From contig CAZBGS010000002.1 of assembly GCA_964491785.1 (NCBI GenBank), positions 62,001 through 126,000 of the forward strand: a DNA stretch of 64,000 nt, given 5' to 3'. Below are positions 42,930-51,681 of this stretch, one piece after another; positions within the stretch are counted from its first letter, which is position 1, and every line of letters begins with the position of its first letter. Below the pieces are notes generated by a model that worked only from the letters and a program-made list of their open reading frames with translations, searched no databases and was not told the DNA's origin. This DNA comes from RZZS01 sp964491785 (lineage in GTDB: Bacteria; Pseudomonadota; Alphaproteobacteria; Micavibrionales; Micavibrionaceae). Position numbers and translations under genes: made by a program.

Positions 42930-43340
42930 TCACCTGCGGTTTGCGGTTTTGGCGCTGATTACCCTGAGTTTTGCTTCCAGCTGGGTGGTGGAAAACGGTT
43001 TTGCGATATAGGCGGTTACACCCGAGGACTTGGCCTCGATGACGGATCCCTGATCCGAGCGCCCTGTTACCATCAGGAAGGGAAAGCTTGGGTCTACCGA
43101 GCGAAGCTGGCGCAACAGCTCCACCCCGGTCATTCCCGGCATGTTCCAGTCGCAGATAACGACATCGATAAAGTCAAAGGCGGTATCCATAAACTGGAGA
43201 GCCTGATTGCCGTTTGAAGATTCGAAAACCTGGGTTATACCCAGTTCAACAAGCATGTTCTTGATCATGGCTCTGGTATCTGCCTGGTCTTCTACGAGAA
43301 GAACCCTCATATCGGCGACATCCGCTTTTGCCGTCGGCAT
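42930..43340 (-). CDS. Single-domain response regulator next to a hybrid kinase
   Basis: A 136-aa CheY-like receiver: acidic residues in LLVEDQADTR, phospho-acceptor Asp in VVICDWNMPGMTGVELL, Thr in MVTGRSD, Lys in IAKPFS. It follows the hybrid histidine kinase on the same strand after 15 bp, so it is probably a phosphorelay partner. There is no output domain. Confidence 0.92.
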   Translation of the reverse strand: MPTAKADVADMRVLLVEDQADTRAMIKNMLVELGITQVFESSNGNQALQFMDTAFDFIDVVICDWNMPGMTGVELLRQLRSVDPSFPFLMVTGRSDQGSVIEAKSSGVTAYIAKPFSTTQLEAKLRVISAKTANRR

Positions 43341-43355
43341 ATGTTTTCTCCTTAT

Positions 43356-45368
43356 CTAATGGCTGCTGGCATTTACAAGTTGGTGGATTTTTTTCAGAAG
43401 GACACTTTCATCGACAGGCTTTGCCAAAAGGCATGCGTTTGCAGGTAAATCGAATTTGGCGATGTGTCCGCCTGAAGGGTATCCGCTCATGAAAATCACT
43501 CTGGTGTCCGGCCTCAGGCTGTTGAACAATTCCGCAAGCCTGATACCGTCCAGTTCGGGCATGACGACGTCTGTAAGAAGGATGTCAATGTCGCCCTCGT
43601 ATTCATCCTGAACCATTAGCGCCTCGTTGCCGTTGCTTGCCTTGAGTACTTTAATACCCTGACGTTCCAGCAGATCGGCCTCAAGAACCAGAAGATCCGC
43701 CTCATCCTCGACGATCAGAACCGTGTATCCATTAAAAGACAGCTTCGAAATGTCGATCGGATCTCCGAGTACCTGCTTCCGGTTTTTTTTGCCGGTCTCG
43801 GGCAGGTAAACGGATATCGTGGTTCCCTTGCCCGCCACAGAGTTTACGTCAATAAATCCTCCCATTTCGCCGACCAGCCCGTAAACCATCGACAACCCCA
43901 GTCCCGTACCCTTGCCTGGCGGTTTGGTTGTGAAAAAAGGTTCGAAGATCTTGCCGATAATCTCCTGTGGTATGCCCTCCCCCGTATCCTCTACCGAGAG
44001 GCGCGCATAGGCTTTATCCCGGCGGTTTTCGGGAATGACTGGCGGAAGATTCTCGCCCTCAAGTCTTTCAACCTTTACAGTAACCGTACCTCCGGAGGGC
44101 ATGGCGTCCTTGGCGTTGACGACAAGATTCATCAGTATGTTGCCGATGGCGTCGGGAGCGCATTCAACGTAGATATTCTTTTCCGGGCAACATATCTCCA
44201 GCTCCACACCCGCATCTATCAGCGGCCTCAAGAGGGCTGATTGATCGCGGACAAGGATGCCGATATCAAGAACGAGTTCGGTGACAACCTTCTGGCGTCC
44301 GAATGTCAGAAGCTGTCTGGTAATACCGGCCCCGCGCTGGACAGCGTCCCTGATACGGGCGAGATAATCTCCGCAATTTTCCGGTCTGGCCTCCTTGAGA
44401 GCCAGCATCGTCATCCGGCTGTAGCCGTCGATGATAGAGAGAATATTATTAAAGTCATGCGCCACCCCGCCGGCCAGCTGCCCCAGAGATTCCAGCCGCT
44501 GCGCCTGCACCAGTTCGGCTTCGCGGCGTTTGCGCAGGGTTACATCGGCAAGGATACCGATGAACAGGTCAAGCCGGCCATCGCTTGCGTATACCGGGGA
44601 TACCTGGAAGGAGTACCAGCTATAACTCCCGTTCCTGACGAATTGCAGTTCAAGATCAGCGGGTTTCTCGCTTCGCATACTGGCGGACAGTTTTTCGAAC
44701 AGCTGGAAATGACCAAGGGCGTCCATTATAAAACGCCAGTCGTTTCCGATGATTTCCGCCTTGGGAAGTCCTGCAAGATCGGCGAAGTGATTATTGACAA
44801 AGATCACCGGATTGCCCGGTTTCTTCGGATCGCTGACGAGAATGCCGCTGTTGGTCGCCTCGATGGCGGCCACCATCTGCTTAAGCATTTCCTCACGCTG
44901 CCGGCTATGGGAGATGTCTGTCAGCGTGACTACCGCTCCGCTTCTTTTGGTGGATTGAACCTGGACGAGACAAAGGCTCCCCTGGCCCCAGCCGATTATT
45001 TCGTTGAAGCCTGCCGAGAATTCCTTGAACGACAATGATTTGTCCAGAACGTTCCTTGCGCTGTCGTCCAGCTCGATTCCGTGATCCTGCATGTAGACCA
45101 GCAAATCTTTTAACGTTCGAGGTCTTCTTTCATCGCAGCCCAATATGGGGAGAAATTTTCCGGCTTGCGAGTTATGTTTGTAATATCTGCCTCTGGTATC
45201 GAACAGTACGGTGCCGCTTAACGACGATTCGAATGCATCGTTTAGCAGGCCTAATGAACAGCAAAGTTTTCGCCTTACTTTCAAGAAGCTGGCGTGGCCC
45301 AGAAATGCTATTACAATGATTAACAAGCTGCCTGCCAGAACCGGCGACCAAACTTCAGGCTCTATCAT
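43356..45368 (-). CDS. Hybrid sensor histidine kinase, CckA-like architecture
   Basis: A 670-aa membrane hybrid kinase. A single transmembrane helix lies near residues 9-27. Two PAS-type regions follow (about 45-155 and 165-285, the second with NSGILVSDPKKPGNP). The HisKA domain has H-box GGVAHDFNNILSIIDGY near 305. HATPase_c shows NLVVNAKDAMPSGG, VEDTGEGIPQEI and GTGLGLSMVYGLV. A C-terminal receiver (about 545-660) has LIVEDEADL, the Asp in LLTDVVMPELDGI and Lys in LLAKPVD. The AHDFNN box and layout are those of CckA, but I cannot separate CckA itself from a paralogue. Its ATG (45368) is 2 bp from the divergent start at 45371. Confidence 0.88.
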   Translation of the reverse strand: MIEPEVWSPVLAGSLLIIVIAFLGHASFLKVRRKLCCSLGLLNDAFESSLSGTVLFDTRGRYYKHNSQAGKFLPILGCDERRPRTLKDLLVYMQDHGIELDDSARNVLDKSLSFKEFSAGFNEIIGWGQGSLCLVQVQSTKRSGAVVTLTDISHSRQREEMLKQMVAAIEATNSGILVSDPKKPGNPVIFVNNHFADLAGLPKAEIIGNDWRFIMDALGHFQLFEKLSASMRSEKPADLELQFVRNGSYSWYSFQVSPVYASDGRLDLFIGILADVTLRKRREAELVQAQRLESLGQLAGGVAHDFNNILSIIDGYSRMTMLALKEARPENCGDYLARIRDAVQRGAGITRQLLTFGRQKVVTELVLDIGILVRDQSALLRPLIDAGVELEICCPEKNIYVECAPDAIGNILMNLVVNAKDAMPSGGTVTVKVERLEGENLPPVIPENRRDKAYARLSVEDTGEGIPQEIIGKIFEPFFTTKPPGKGTGLGLSMVYGLVGEMGGFIDVNSVAGKGTTISVYLPETGKKNRKQVLGDPIDISKLSFNGYTVLIVEDEADLLVLEADLLERQGIKVLKASNGNEALMVQDEYEGDIDILLTDVVMPELDGIRLAELFNSLRPDTRVIFMSGYPSGGHIAKFDLPANACLLAKPVDESVLLKKIHQLVNASSH

Positions 45369-45370
45369 TC

Positions 45371-47518
45371 GTGATTACTCTGAAAAAATTTTTTTCAATT
45401 AAGAATGGTAAACGCAAAAGCCCCTTCCGTCTTCTGCGAATACTCCTGTATTCGCTGGCGGGGAGCGGCATTATCTGCGTCGGGGCGGCGGCGGAGAACC
45501 TTCCGCCCAGTCCGGCTATTACCGGCGTTCCGGGGCTTGTCAGCGTGCCGGGCGCCCGTTTTGACGATCCGGGGACGATCAGAGCGGTTGCTTCACATCT
45601 TGAACCTTACACGCATCTGTCTCTGGGTTTTCAACTGGCGGAACCGCTGTTTGTCAATTTCAGGCAGACAATGGAAGTTCCGGGAGTTACAGACGATCCT
45701 AAGCGCTTATATCCCGGCCTTGATCTCAAGATCAGGCTGGCCGGGGAAGGCGCCTTCAGACCGGCGATAGCTCTCGGGCTGCAATCGGCCGCCGGGCACA
45801 GGAGAATGTCGGCGGAGTATCTTGCGCTCTCCAGGCGCTATCTCGACTTTGATTTTACGGGAGGCGTAGCCTGGGGGCGGATGGGCAGCGCCGGTCACAT
45901 CAAGAACCCTCTCGGAGTTTTCGGCGGGCATTTCAACAAGGCAAGAGCGCTGGACGGGGAGGATCCCGCCGGGCCGCAGGACTGGTTCACCGGCAGGCAG
46001 GCCGGATTGTTCGGAGGCATCGAATATTTCACGCCGCTGGAAGGACTTTCGGTGAAGGCGGAAATCGGGGCAGACCGCTATTCCGCCGAGCGCGCGGCCT
46101 TCGATTACGACTCCCCCGCCCCGTGGAGCGCCGGAGTAAATTACCGGCCTGCGGACTGGGTGGATATCAGCGGCGGTGTCGCCGGGGGCGACAAGGTCTT
46201 TGGTCGCATAAGTCTGCAATGCCCGGTGAGAAAATGGCCAGGACGAGGCGGGAAAGAGACGAATCCGGCGCCATTCCGTCCTTACCGCACCGGATTGACG
46301 CTGCCCGAGGAAATGAGATTATCGGCGCAGAAGTCAGGTATTGAACTGACCAGCTTTGCCAGAAGCCCGCATCATGTTTTCGCGGAAATGCATGTCAGTG
46401 AAGATCACCCCCTGCCCTTGCAGGCAGGCAGGGCGGCAAGGCATATGGCCAATCATGGCGGCAAGAGCGTGGAAAAGCTGACGATTGCGCCTCACCTTTA
46501 CGGCCTTCGCGGCCCGTCGATCAGTATCATGCGCACCGACCTTGAGCGAGCCTTGAGCGGCAGAAGCGGGGGGAGCCCGCAGGAGATATGGCAGAACGCG
46601 CGCTTTGGCGAGAAATTCTCCGGGGACATGCGGGAAAAAGGGGGCAAGGATGAAAAATTTTTTTCGGATTTCAGTTTTCGGCTTGCCCTGGCCAACGAGA
46701 TCAGTCTTGCCGAGGAGGACAGCGGGGTTCTTTACCGCAGCGCCGTGCTGGCGAGCCTGCGGCGGCGCATCGGCTCCGGCTTTATCAGCGGCGAAGAGTG
46801 GCGGGTCAATTTCAAGGACAATCTCCACCGCTTGCGCGAATTCCGCTCCCCCGGATTTCTTCCCGTCCGCGGCGACGTCGACGCCTTCACCGCGAGGACT
46901 TTATCGGCGGACAGGGCTTATCTGAGCTGGCTTACCACAATCAGGGACGGTTTTTACGGGGCGATTACGAGCGGATATCTTGAGGAAATGTACGGCGGAG
47001 CCGGAGGGGAGATCCTGTACCGGCCATACGGGAAGACCTATGCGCTGGGTGTCGAACTGTGGCAGGCGTTCAAGCGCGACCCTTATGCTCCGCTCAATCT
47101 GGGATATAGCGGCGACCATGTCCTGAGCGGGCATGTCAACGCCTGGTATGAAGTTCCGGAAACCGGCATTACCCTTCAGGCGAAAATCGGGCGTTATCTG
47201 GCGGAGGACTGGGGGGCAACCCTTTCCGTTAACCATGAGTTCGGGAACGGGGCGGATCTTTCCGCTTTCGTGACCATCACCGACCGGAGCGATTACGATC
47301 TTTTCGGCAGCACCACGCATCTATACCACGGTCTGCGCCTTTCCCTGCCTCTTGGCAATTTCAGGGCATTGCCGGAGGGAACGGGAATCATTACCACGGC
47401 GGCGCCGATCGGGCGGGACAATGGCCAGTCAATCGACAAGCCGGTCGATCTTTTCGAGCTCACCCGGCCATTCTCAAAAAGGCATGTCGCGCAGAATTGG
47501 AACGGGATTCTGGATTAG
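45371..47518 (+). CDS. YjbH-like outer-membrane protein of exopolysaccharide systems
   Basis: A 715-aa exported protein. Residues about 20-40 are a signal sequence (LLRILLYSLAGSGIICVGAAAEN). The mature start ITGVPGLVSVPGARFDDPGTIRAVASHL and repeated amphipathic strands with FGGIEYFTPLEGLSVKAE match the YjbH/DUF940 family, thought to form an outer-membrane barrel for polysaccharide export or modification. The C-terminal half is beta-rich (HEFGNGADLSAFVTITDRSDYDLFG). GTG 45371 is the only usual start in frame near the signal. The usual yjbEFG partners are absent from the window. The stop at 47518 is 143 bp before lpxC. Confidence 0.8.
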   Translation: MITLKKFFSIKNGKRKSPFRLLRILLYSLAGSGIICVGAAAENLPPSPAITGVPGLVSVPGARFDDPGTIRAVASHLEPYTHLSLGFQLAEPLFVNFRQTMEVPGVTDDPKRLYPGLDLKIRLAGEGAFRPAIALGLQSAAGHRRMSAEYLALSRRYLDFDFTGGVAWGRMGSAGHIKNPLGVFGGHFNKARALDGEDPAGPQDWFTGRQAGLFGGIEYFTPLEGLSVKAEIGADRYSAERAAFDYDSPAPWSAGVNYRPADWVDISGGVAGGDKVFGRISLQCPVRKWPGRGGKETNPAPFRPYRTGLTLPEEMRLSAQKSGIELTSFARSPHHVFAEMHVSEDHPLPLQAGRAARHMANHGGKSVEKLTIAPHLYGLRGPSISIMRTDLERALSGRSGGSPQEIWQNARFGEKFSGDMREKGGKDEKFFSDFSFRLALANEISLAEEDSGVLYRSAVLASLRRRIGSGFISGEEWRVNFKDNLHRLREFRSPGFLPVRGDVDAFTARTLSADRAYLSWLTTIRDGFYGAITSGYLEEMYGGAGGEILYRPYGKTYALGVELWQAFKRDPYAPLNLGYSGDHVLSGHVNAWYEVPETGITLQAKIGRYLAEDWGATLSVNHEFGNGADLSAFVTITDRSDYDLFGSTTHLYHGLRLSLPLGNFRALPEGTGIITTAAPIGRDNGQSIDKPVDLFELTRPFSKRHVAQNWNGILD

Positions 47519-47661
47519 CCCTACTGCCACGCATAAAACCGCAGCAGGTTTTACAGTGTAACTGCTTGCGGATGTAACAGTACGCAACAAAGAGTGATTT
47601 GTCTTTTCAGGCCTTATGAACAAGTATTACTTCGTGTCAAAAGCCTGATTTAGGTAAAAGA

Positions 47662-48579
47662 ATGCAACATACGCTTAAAAAATCCGCTTTTTGCCAGGGT
47701 GTGGGCCTTCATTCAGGCTCGATTGTCGACCTTGCGCTTCACCCGGCCGCGGAAGATACCGGGATCATATTCGTGCGCGGCGACATCAAGCGGGGCAGCA
47801 GGATAATTCCGGCGAGATGGAACAGGGTGGTGGACACCCGGCTTTGCACGGTCATCGGCAACGAGTCTGGCGTCAGCGTCGGAACGGTCGAGCATCTGAT
47901 GGCGGCGCTGCGCGGGTGCGGAATAGACAATGCGATGATCGAACTGAACGGGCCGGAAGTGCCGGTAATGGACGGATCGTCCTCGGAGTTCGTCAAGATC
48001 ATCAGGGAAGCGGGATCGGAAGTTCAGGGCGAGCCGCGGCAGATTATCAGGATACTCAAGGAAATTTCGGTCGAGGACGGCAACAAGACCGCAAGACTTA
48101 CTCCGGGCACCGAGTCGGTGTTCAGGGGCGAAATCGATTTCCCCCACCCTTCCATCGGCAGGCAGCAACTGGAGACGACGCTGGTCAACGGCAATTTCGT
48201 GCATGACCTTGCCGACTGCCGCACCTTCGGGTTTCTGAAGGAAGTGGAATGGATGCGCTCCCAGGGGCTGGCGCGCGGAGGTTCGCTGGATAACGCGATA
48301 GTCGTCGGCGACGAGGGAATACTCAATCCGGGCGGATTGCGGAGAAGCGACGAGTTCATTCGCCACAAGCTGCTTGACGCTGTGGGCGACATGTATCTGG
48401 CGGGAGCGCCGATCATGGGCACTTATCAGGGAATTCGCTCCGGGCACGCGCTTAATAATTTACTGTTGCACAAGGTTTTCTCGGATATGGATTCGTTCGA
48501 GATCGTACGTGATTACGGGGACAGCTTTCATATTCCGGTACACCGCGGACTTCCTCTGACCGCGGCAGCAGCCGAATAA
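47662..48579 (+). CDS. lpxC: UDP-3-O-acyl-N-acetylglucosamine deacetylase
   Basis: LpxC removes the acetyl group in the committed step of lipid A synthesis. The 305-aa enzyme shows the zinc ligands His78 (TVEHLMAAL) and the His/Asp pair in RHKLLDAVGD, plus the catalytic Glu77 and His in RSGHALNN. GVGLHSG and NGPEVPVMDGSSSEFV are also typical. Presence of LpxC implies an LPS outer membrane. It heads the common lpxC-bamD-recN order, with a terminator between it and bamD. Confidence 0.97.
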   Translation: MQHTLKKSAFCQGVGLHSGSIVDLALHPAAEDTGIIFVRGDIKRGSRIIPARWNRVVDTRLCTVIGNESGVSVGTVEHLMAALRGCGIDNAMIELNGPEVPVMDGSSSEFVKIIREAGSEVQGEPRQIIRILKEISVEDGNKTARLTPGTESVFRGEIDFPHPSIGRQQLETTLVNGNFVHDLADCRTFGFLKEVEWMRSQGLARGGSLDNAIVVGDEGILNPGGLRRSDEFIRHKLLDAVGDMYLAGAPIMGTYQGIRSGHALNNLLLHKVFSDMDSFEIVRDYGDSFHIPVHRGLPLTAAAAE

Positions 48580-48618
48580 GCTTCCGGGGGCGTTCTCCTG
48601 CTTGCCATTATCGTAAAT

Positions 48619-48648
48619 GACCGCTATTTCTAAAGGCGGTCTTTTTTT
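48619..48648 (+). terminator. Intrinsic terminator after lpxC
   Basis: GACCGC and GCGGTC form a 6-bp stem around an 11-base loop, followed by seven T residues. bamD starts 16 bp later, so some read-through or a separate promoter is needed for it. Confidence 0.75.
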
Positions 48649-48663
48649 AAGCGGAGTTTTCGT

Positions 48664-49491
48664 ATGGCAATCATCAAGCCTTTGTTACCAGTACTGGCAG
48701 GCGTTCTGCTTGCCGCTTTGAGCGCCTGCTCCTCCGACAATCTTTCAAAACTTGAGAAGGAACGTCCGGCGGAAGAGCTTTACAGCGAAGCCCGCACCGC
48801 GATGGAAAAGAAAAAGTTCAAGGATGCCACCAGGCTCTATGAAGAAGTGGAGCGTCAGCACCCCTATTCCAAATGGGCGACCGAGGCGCAGCTCATGTCC
48901 GCCTTTTCCTCATACAAAGACCAGCGCTATGACGAGGCCATTCTGTCGCTTGACAGGTTTATCGAACTGCATCCCGGCAACGAGCGGATCGATTACGCCT
49001 ATTATCTGAAAGCGCTTTCGTATTACGAACAGATTTCGGACGTGCGCAGGGATCAGGAAGCGACGAGAAAGGCGCTTGATGCGCTGAACACCCTGATCCG
49101 GCGCTTCCCCGGAAGCCAGTATGCGCGCGACGCCCAGCTCAAGCGCGACCTGACGCTCGACCACCTTGCCGGGCAGGAAATGGAAATCGGCCGTTTTTAC
49201 ATCAAGCAGGGACATATCAACGCCGCCATCAACCGCTTTCTTAACGTCGTGAAGGACTACCAGACCACGACCCATGTTCCCGAGGCATTGCACCGTCTTG
49301 TCGAGGCATATCTCACGCTGGGCCTGAAAGACGAGGCGACAAAGGTTGCCGTGGTTCTGGGGCATAACTATCCGGGTTCCAGGTGGTATCAGGACACCTA
49401 CAAGCTGCTTGACGACAAGTCGCGCCAGGAGATGCTGAAGAAACGCTCGATTGTCGACAAGACCGTCGACACCTTGCTCAAGCGGGACTGA
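48664..49491 (+). CDS. bamD: Outer-membrane assembly lipoprotein BamD
   Basis: BamD is an essential lipoprotein of the BAM complex that inserts beta-barrels, including autotransporters such as that at 22833. The 275-aa protein has a lipoprotein signal with lipobox LSAC (Cys22). TPR-like helical repeats follow: PAEELYSEARTAMEKKKFKDATRLYEEVERQHPYSKWA and AILSLDRFIELHPGNERIDYAYYLKALSYY are diagnostic. It is followed 66 bp later by recN, a conserved alphaproteobacterial order. Confidence 0.95.
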   Translation: MAIIKPLLPVLAGVLLAALSACSSDNLSKLEKERPAEELYSEARTAMEKKKFKDATRLYEEVERQHPYSKWATEAQLMSAFSSYKDQRYDEAILSLDRFIELHPGNERIDYAYYLKALSYYEQISDVRRDQEATRKALDALNTLIRRFPGSQYARDAQLKRDLTLDHLAGQEMEIGRFYIKQGHINAAINRFLNVVKDYQTTTHVPEALHRLVEAYLTLGLKDEATKVAVVLGHNYPGSRWYQDTYKLLDDKSRQEMLKKRSIVDKTVDTLLKRD

Positions 49492-49557
49492 AATCTTTGG
49501 AGAGGCGCTCGCGACAAGTATGCTTGTATTTGCCCCGGCATTTTGTAAATTACCGTT

Positions 49558-51192
49558 ATGCTGGTCAGCCTTTCAATCCGTAACGTAGTTCTTATCGAGC
49601 AACTGGTTATCGAGTTCCGCGCCGGGCTTTGCGCGCTTACCGGGGAGACGGGCGCGGGCAAGTCCATTTTACTGGATGCGCTCGGGCTTGCGCTCGGCAA
49701 CAGAAGCGAGGCGGGACTGGTGCGCAAGGGGGCGGATCAGGCGTCCGTGGCTGCGGAATTCACGGTTCCATCGAATCACCCGGTATTCGCCCTGCTCGCC
49801 GGGCAAGGGCTTGAAGCCGACCTCACAATGGTTTTACGGCGGACTATAAACGCGGACGGGCGAAGCCGCGCCTTTATCAACGATCAGCCGGTGAGTGTCG
49901 GACTGCTGAAAGCGGCCGGGGAAAGCCTCGTCGAAATTCACGGCCAGTTCGAAACGCAGGGTTTGCTCAATCCCGCGACCCATCTGGGCCTGCTGGACGG
50001 CTACGCGAAGCTGAGCCACCGGCTGCCCGTCCTCTGGCAGAACTGGCTTGCCGCGAGGCAAGAGCTGGAAAAGGCGCGCGCCGAAGCCGATAGGGCCAGG
50101 ACGGACGAAGAATATCTGCGGCAGTCAATCGAGGATCTTGACGAGTTGTCGCCCAGGGAGGACGAGGAGGAATACCTTACCTCACTGCGGGAGCGGCTGA
50201 TGCGGCGGGATCAGATAATCGAGAACCTTAACGCCGCCAATGCGTCGCTTGGCCAGGCGGAGAATGCGGTGAATTCAGCCGCCCGCTCCTTGAGCCGGAT
50301 CGGCGATGATGGCGGCGAACTCGCGGAGGCGGTCGATGGCATCAGTATCGGGATTGCCGAGGCACTGGCGGGGATCGAGGCGCTTTCGGCCGGTCTGGAT
50401 GATTGCGGGCACGACCTGCAATCCATCGATGACCGGCTTTTTGCTCTCAAGGGGCAGGCGCGAAAGCATGGCTGCCGGATTTCCGGGCTGCCCGGGATAA
50501 GGGAGGAACTGGCGAGGCGGCTGAATTTAATCGAGAAGACCGACGATATTCTTGCGGAGCTTATGCGGCAGGCCGATGAGGCGGGGAAAGTTTTTGCCGT
50601 CGAGGCGAAAACGGTCAGCGAAGCTCGCAGGACGGCGGCGGCAAGACTCGATGCTCTGGTGGCCAAAGAACTGCCGCCGCTTAAGCTTGACAAGGCAAAA
50701 TTTGTCACCGAAATCGAAAGCAGGGAGGAAAAAGACTGGGGGCCGGAGGGAATCGACCGGGTGCGCTTTCTGGTGGCGACCAATCCGGGGGCGGAACCGG
50801 GGCCGCTTAACAAGATCGCCTCCGGGGGCGAGATGGCGCGTTTCATGCTGGCGCTGAAGGTGATCATGGCAGAGGTCGGGGCCGCGCAAAGCCTGATTTT
50901 CGACGAAGTCGATTCCGGAATAGGCGGCAGCACCGCCGGGGCCGTTGGCGAAAGGCTGGCAAGGCTGTCGGCATCGAGGCAGGTTCTGGTGGTCACGCAT
51001 TCGCCGCAGGTGGCGGCAAGGGCAGCGCATCACTGGATCGTCCTGAAAAGCGGGCAGGACAATGTCACCACCACGGTAATTCATCTTGAGGAAGCGCCTT
51101 CGCGGCGTGAGGAGATCGCCCGGATGCTGGCGGGATCGGTGATTACCGACGAGGCCAGGGCCGCGGCGGGCAAACTTATGGAGACCGGATAA
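49558..51192 (+). CDS. recN: DNA repair protein RecN
   Basis: An SMC-like ATPase that tethers DNA ends in recombinational repair. The 544-aa protein begins MLVSLSIRNVVLIEQL and has Walker A GETGAGKSILLDAL. Long coiled-coil arms follow, then the signature LNKIASGGEMARFMLALK and Walker B SLIFDEVDSGIGG, with the D-loop/H-loop VVTHSPQVAA. Length is normal. Its stop is directly followed by the fliJ start with no gap, an unusual coupling of a repair gene with a flagellar gene. Confidence 0.96.
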   Translation: MLVSLSIRNVVLIEQLVIEFRAGLCALTGETGAGKSILLDALGLALGNRSEAGLVRKGADQASVAAEFTVPSNHPVFALLAGQGLEADLTMVLRRTINADGRSRAFINDQPVSVGLLKAAGESLVEIHGQFETQGLLNPATHLGLLDGYAKLSHRLPVLWQNWLAARQELEKARAEADRARTDEEYLRQSIEDLDELSPREDEEEYLTSLRERLMRRDQIIENLNAANASLGQAENAVNSAARSLSRIGDDGGELAEAVDGISIGIAEALAGIEALSAGLDDCGHDLQSIDDRLFALKGQARKHGCRISGLPGIREELARRLNLIEKTDDILAELMRQADEAGKVFAVEAKTVSEARRTAAARLDALVAKELPPLKLDKAKFVTEIESREEKDWGPEGIDRVRFLVATNPGAEPGPLNKIASGGEMARFMLALKVIMAEVGAAQSLIFDEVDSGIGGSTAGAVGERLARLSASRQVLVVTHSPQVAARAAHHWIVLKSGQDNVTTTVIHLEEAPSRREEIARMLAGSVITDEARAAAGKLMETG

Positions 51193-51618
51193 ATGGCGGA
51201 TCTGTCCTCGCTGATACGGGTTCGCAAGCATGCCGTCGAGCAGAAGCAGAAATTTCTCGCCGAGCTTTACCGGCAGGTCGAGGCGATGCAGGCAAGGAAA
51301 AGGAAGCTTGAAACCGATCTGCTGCGGGAGAGAAAGGCTCTGGACGAGATCGCTACCGCCGAGGCGATAGCCTATTTCGGCAGATATGCCGAGGCGACGC
51401 GGCGGAAGATCGAGCAACTGGCCCATGAGATAGCCAAAATGGAAACCCGGGTCGAGATAGCGCGCGAGGACATGCGCGAGGCTTTCGCCGAGATGAAAAA
51501 AATAGAGATAACCAAAGAGAGGCGGGAAGCTGAGAAGGCCGAAGATCTTCGCAAGAAGGAAGCAAGGGAACTGGACGAAATCGGCATCGACAGATTTATG
51601 CGCAAGGACGAGGGGTAA
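51193..51618 (+). CDS. fliJ: Flagellar FliJ-type export chaperone
   Basis: A 141-aa coiled-coil protein: LIRVRKHAVEQKQKFLAELYRQVEAM at the N-terminus, then almost uninterrupted heptads with Glu/Lys/Arg to the end. This is the FliJ pattern; FliJ sits in the export ATPase ring and cycles chaperones. FliI and FliH are not in the window, and similarity is weak as always for FliJ, so the call rests on size, coiled coil, N-terminus and the neighbouring flagellar genes. ATG 51193 immediately follows the recN stop. Confidence 0.72.
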   Translation: MADLSSLIRVRKHAVEQKQKFLAELYRQVEAMQARKRKLETDLLRERKALDEIATAEAIAYFGRYAEATRRKIEQLAHEIAKMETRVEIAREDMREAFAEMKKIEITKERREAEKAEDLRKKEARELDEIGIDRFMRKDEG

Positions 51619-51655
51619 CCAGCATTGTCATCCCCGCGGCGCGCCACGGGGATGG

Positions 51656-51676
51656 CGGATACGAGAGTGTGAGAAA
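51656..51676 (+). repeat. 21-bp repeat end, third location
   Basis: Identical to 16408-16428, and similar to the outer end of the 107-bp element. It is preceded by a hairpin (ATCCCCG...CGGGGAT, about 51630-51653). It lies between the convergent fliJ and fliK-like genes. Confidence 0.6.
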
Positions 51677-51681
51677 AACGC

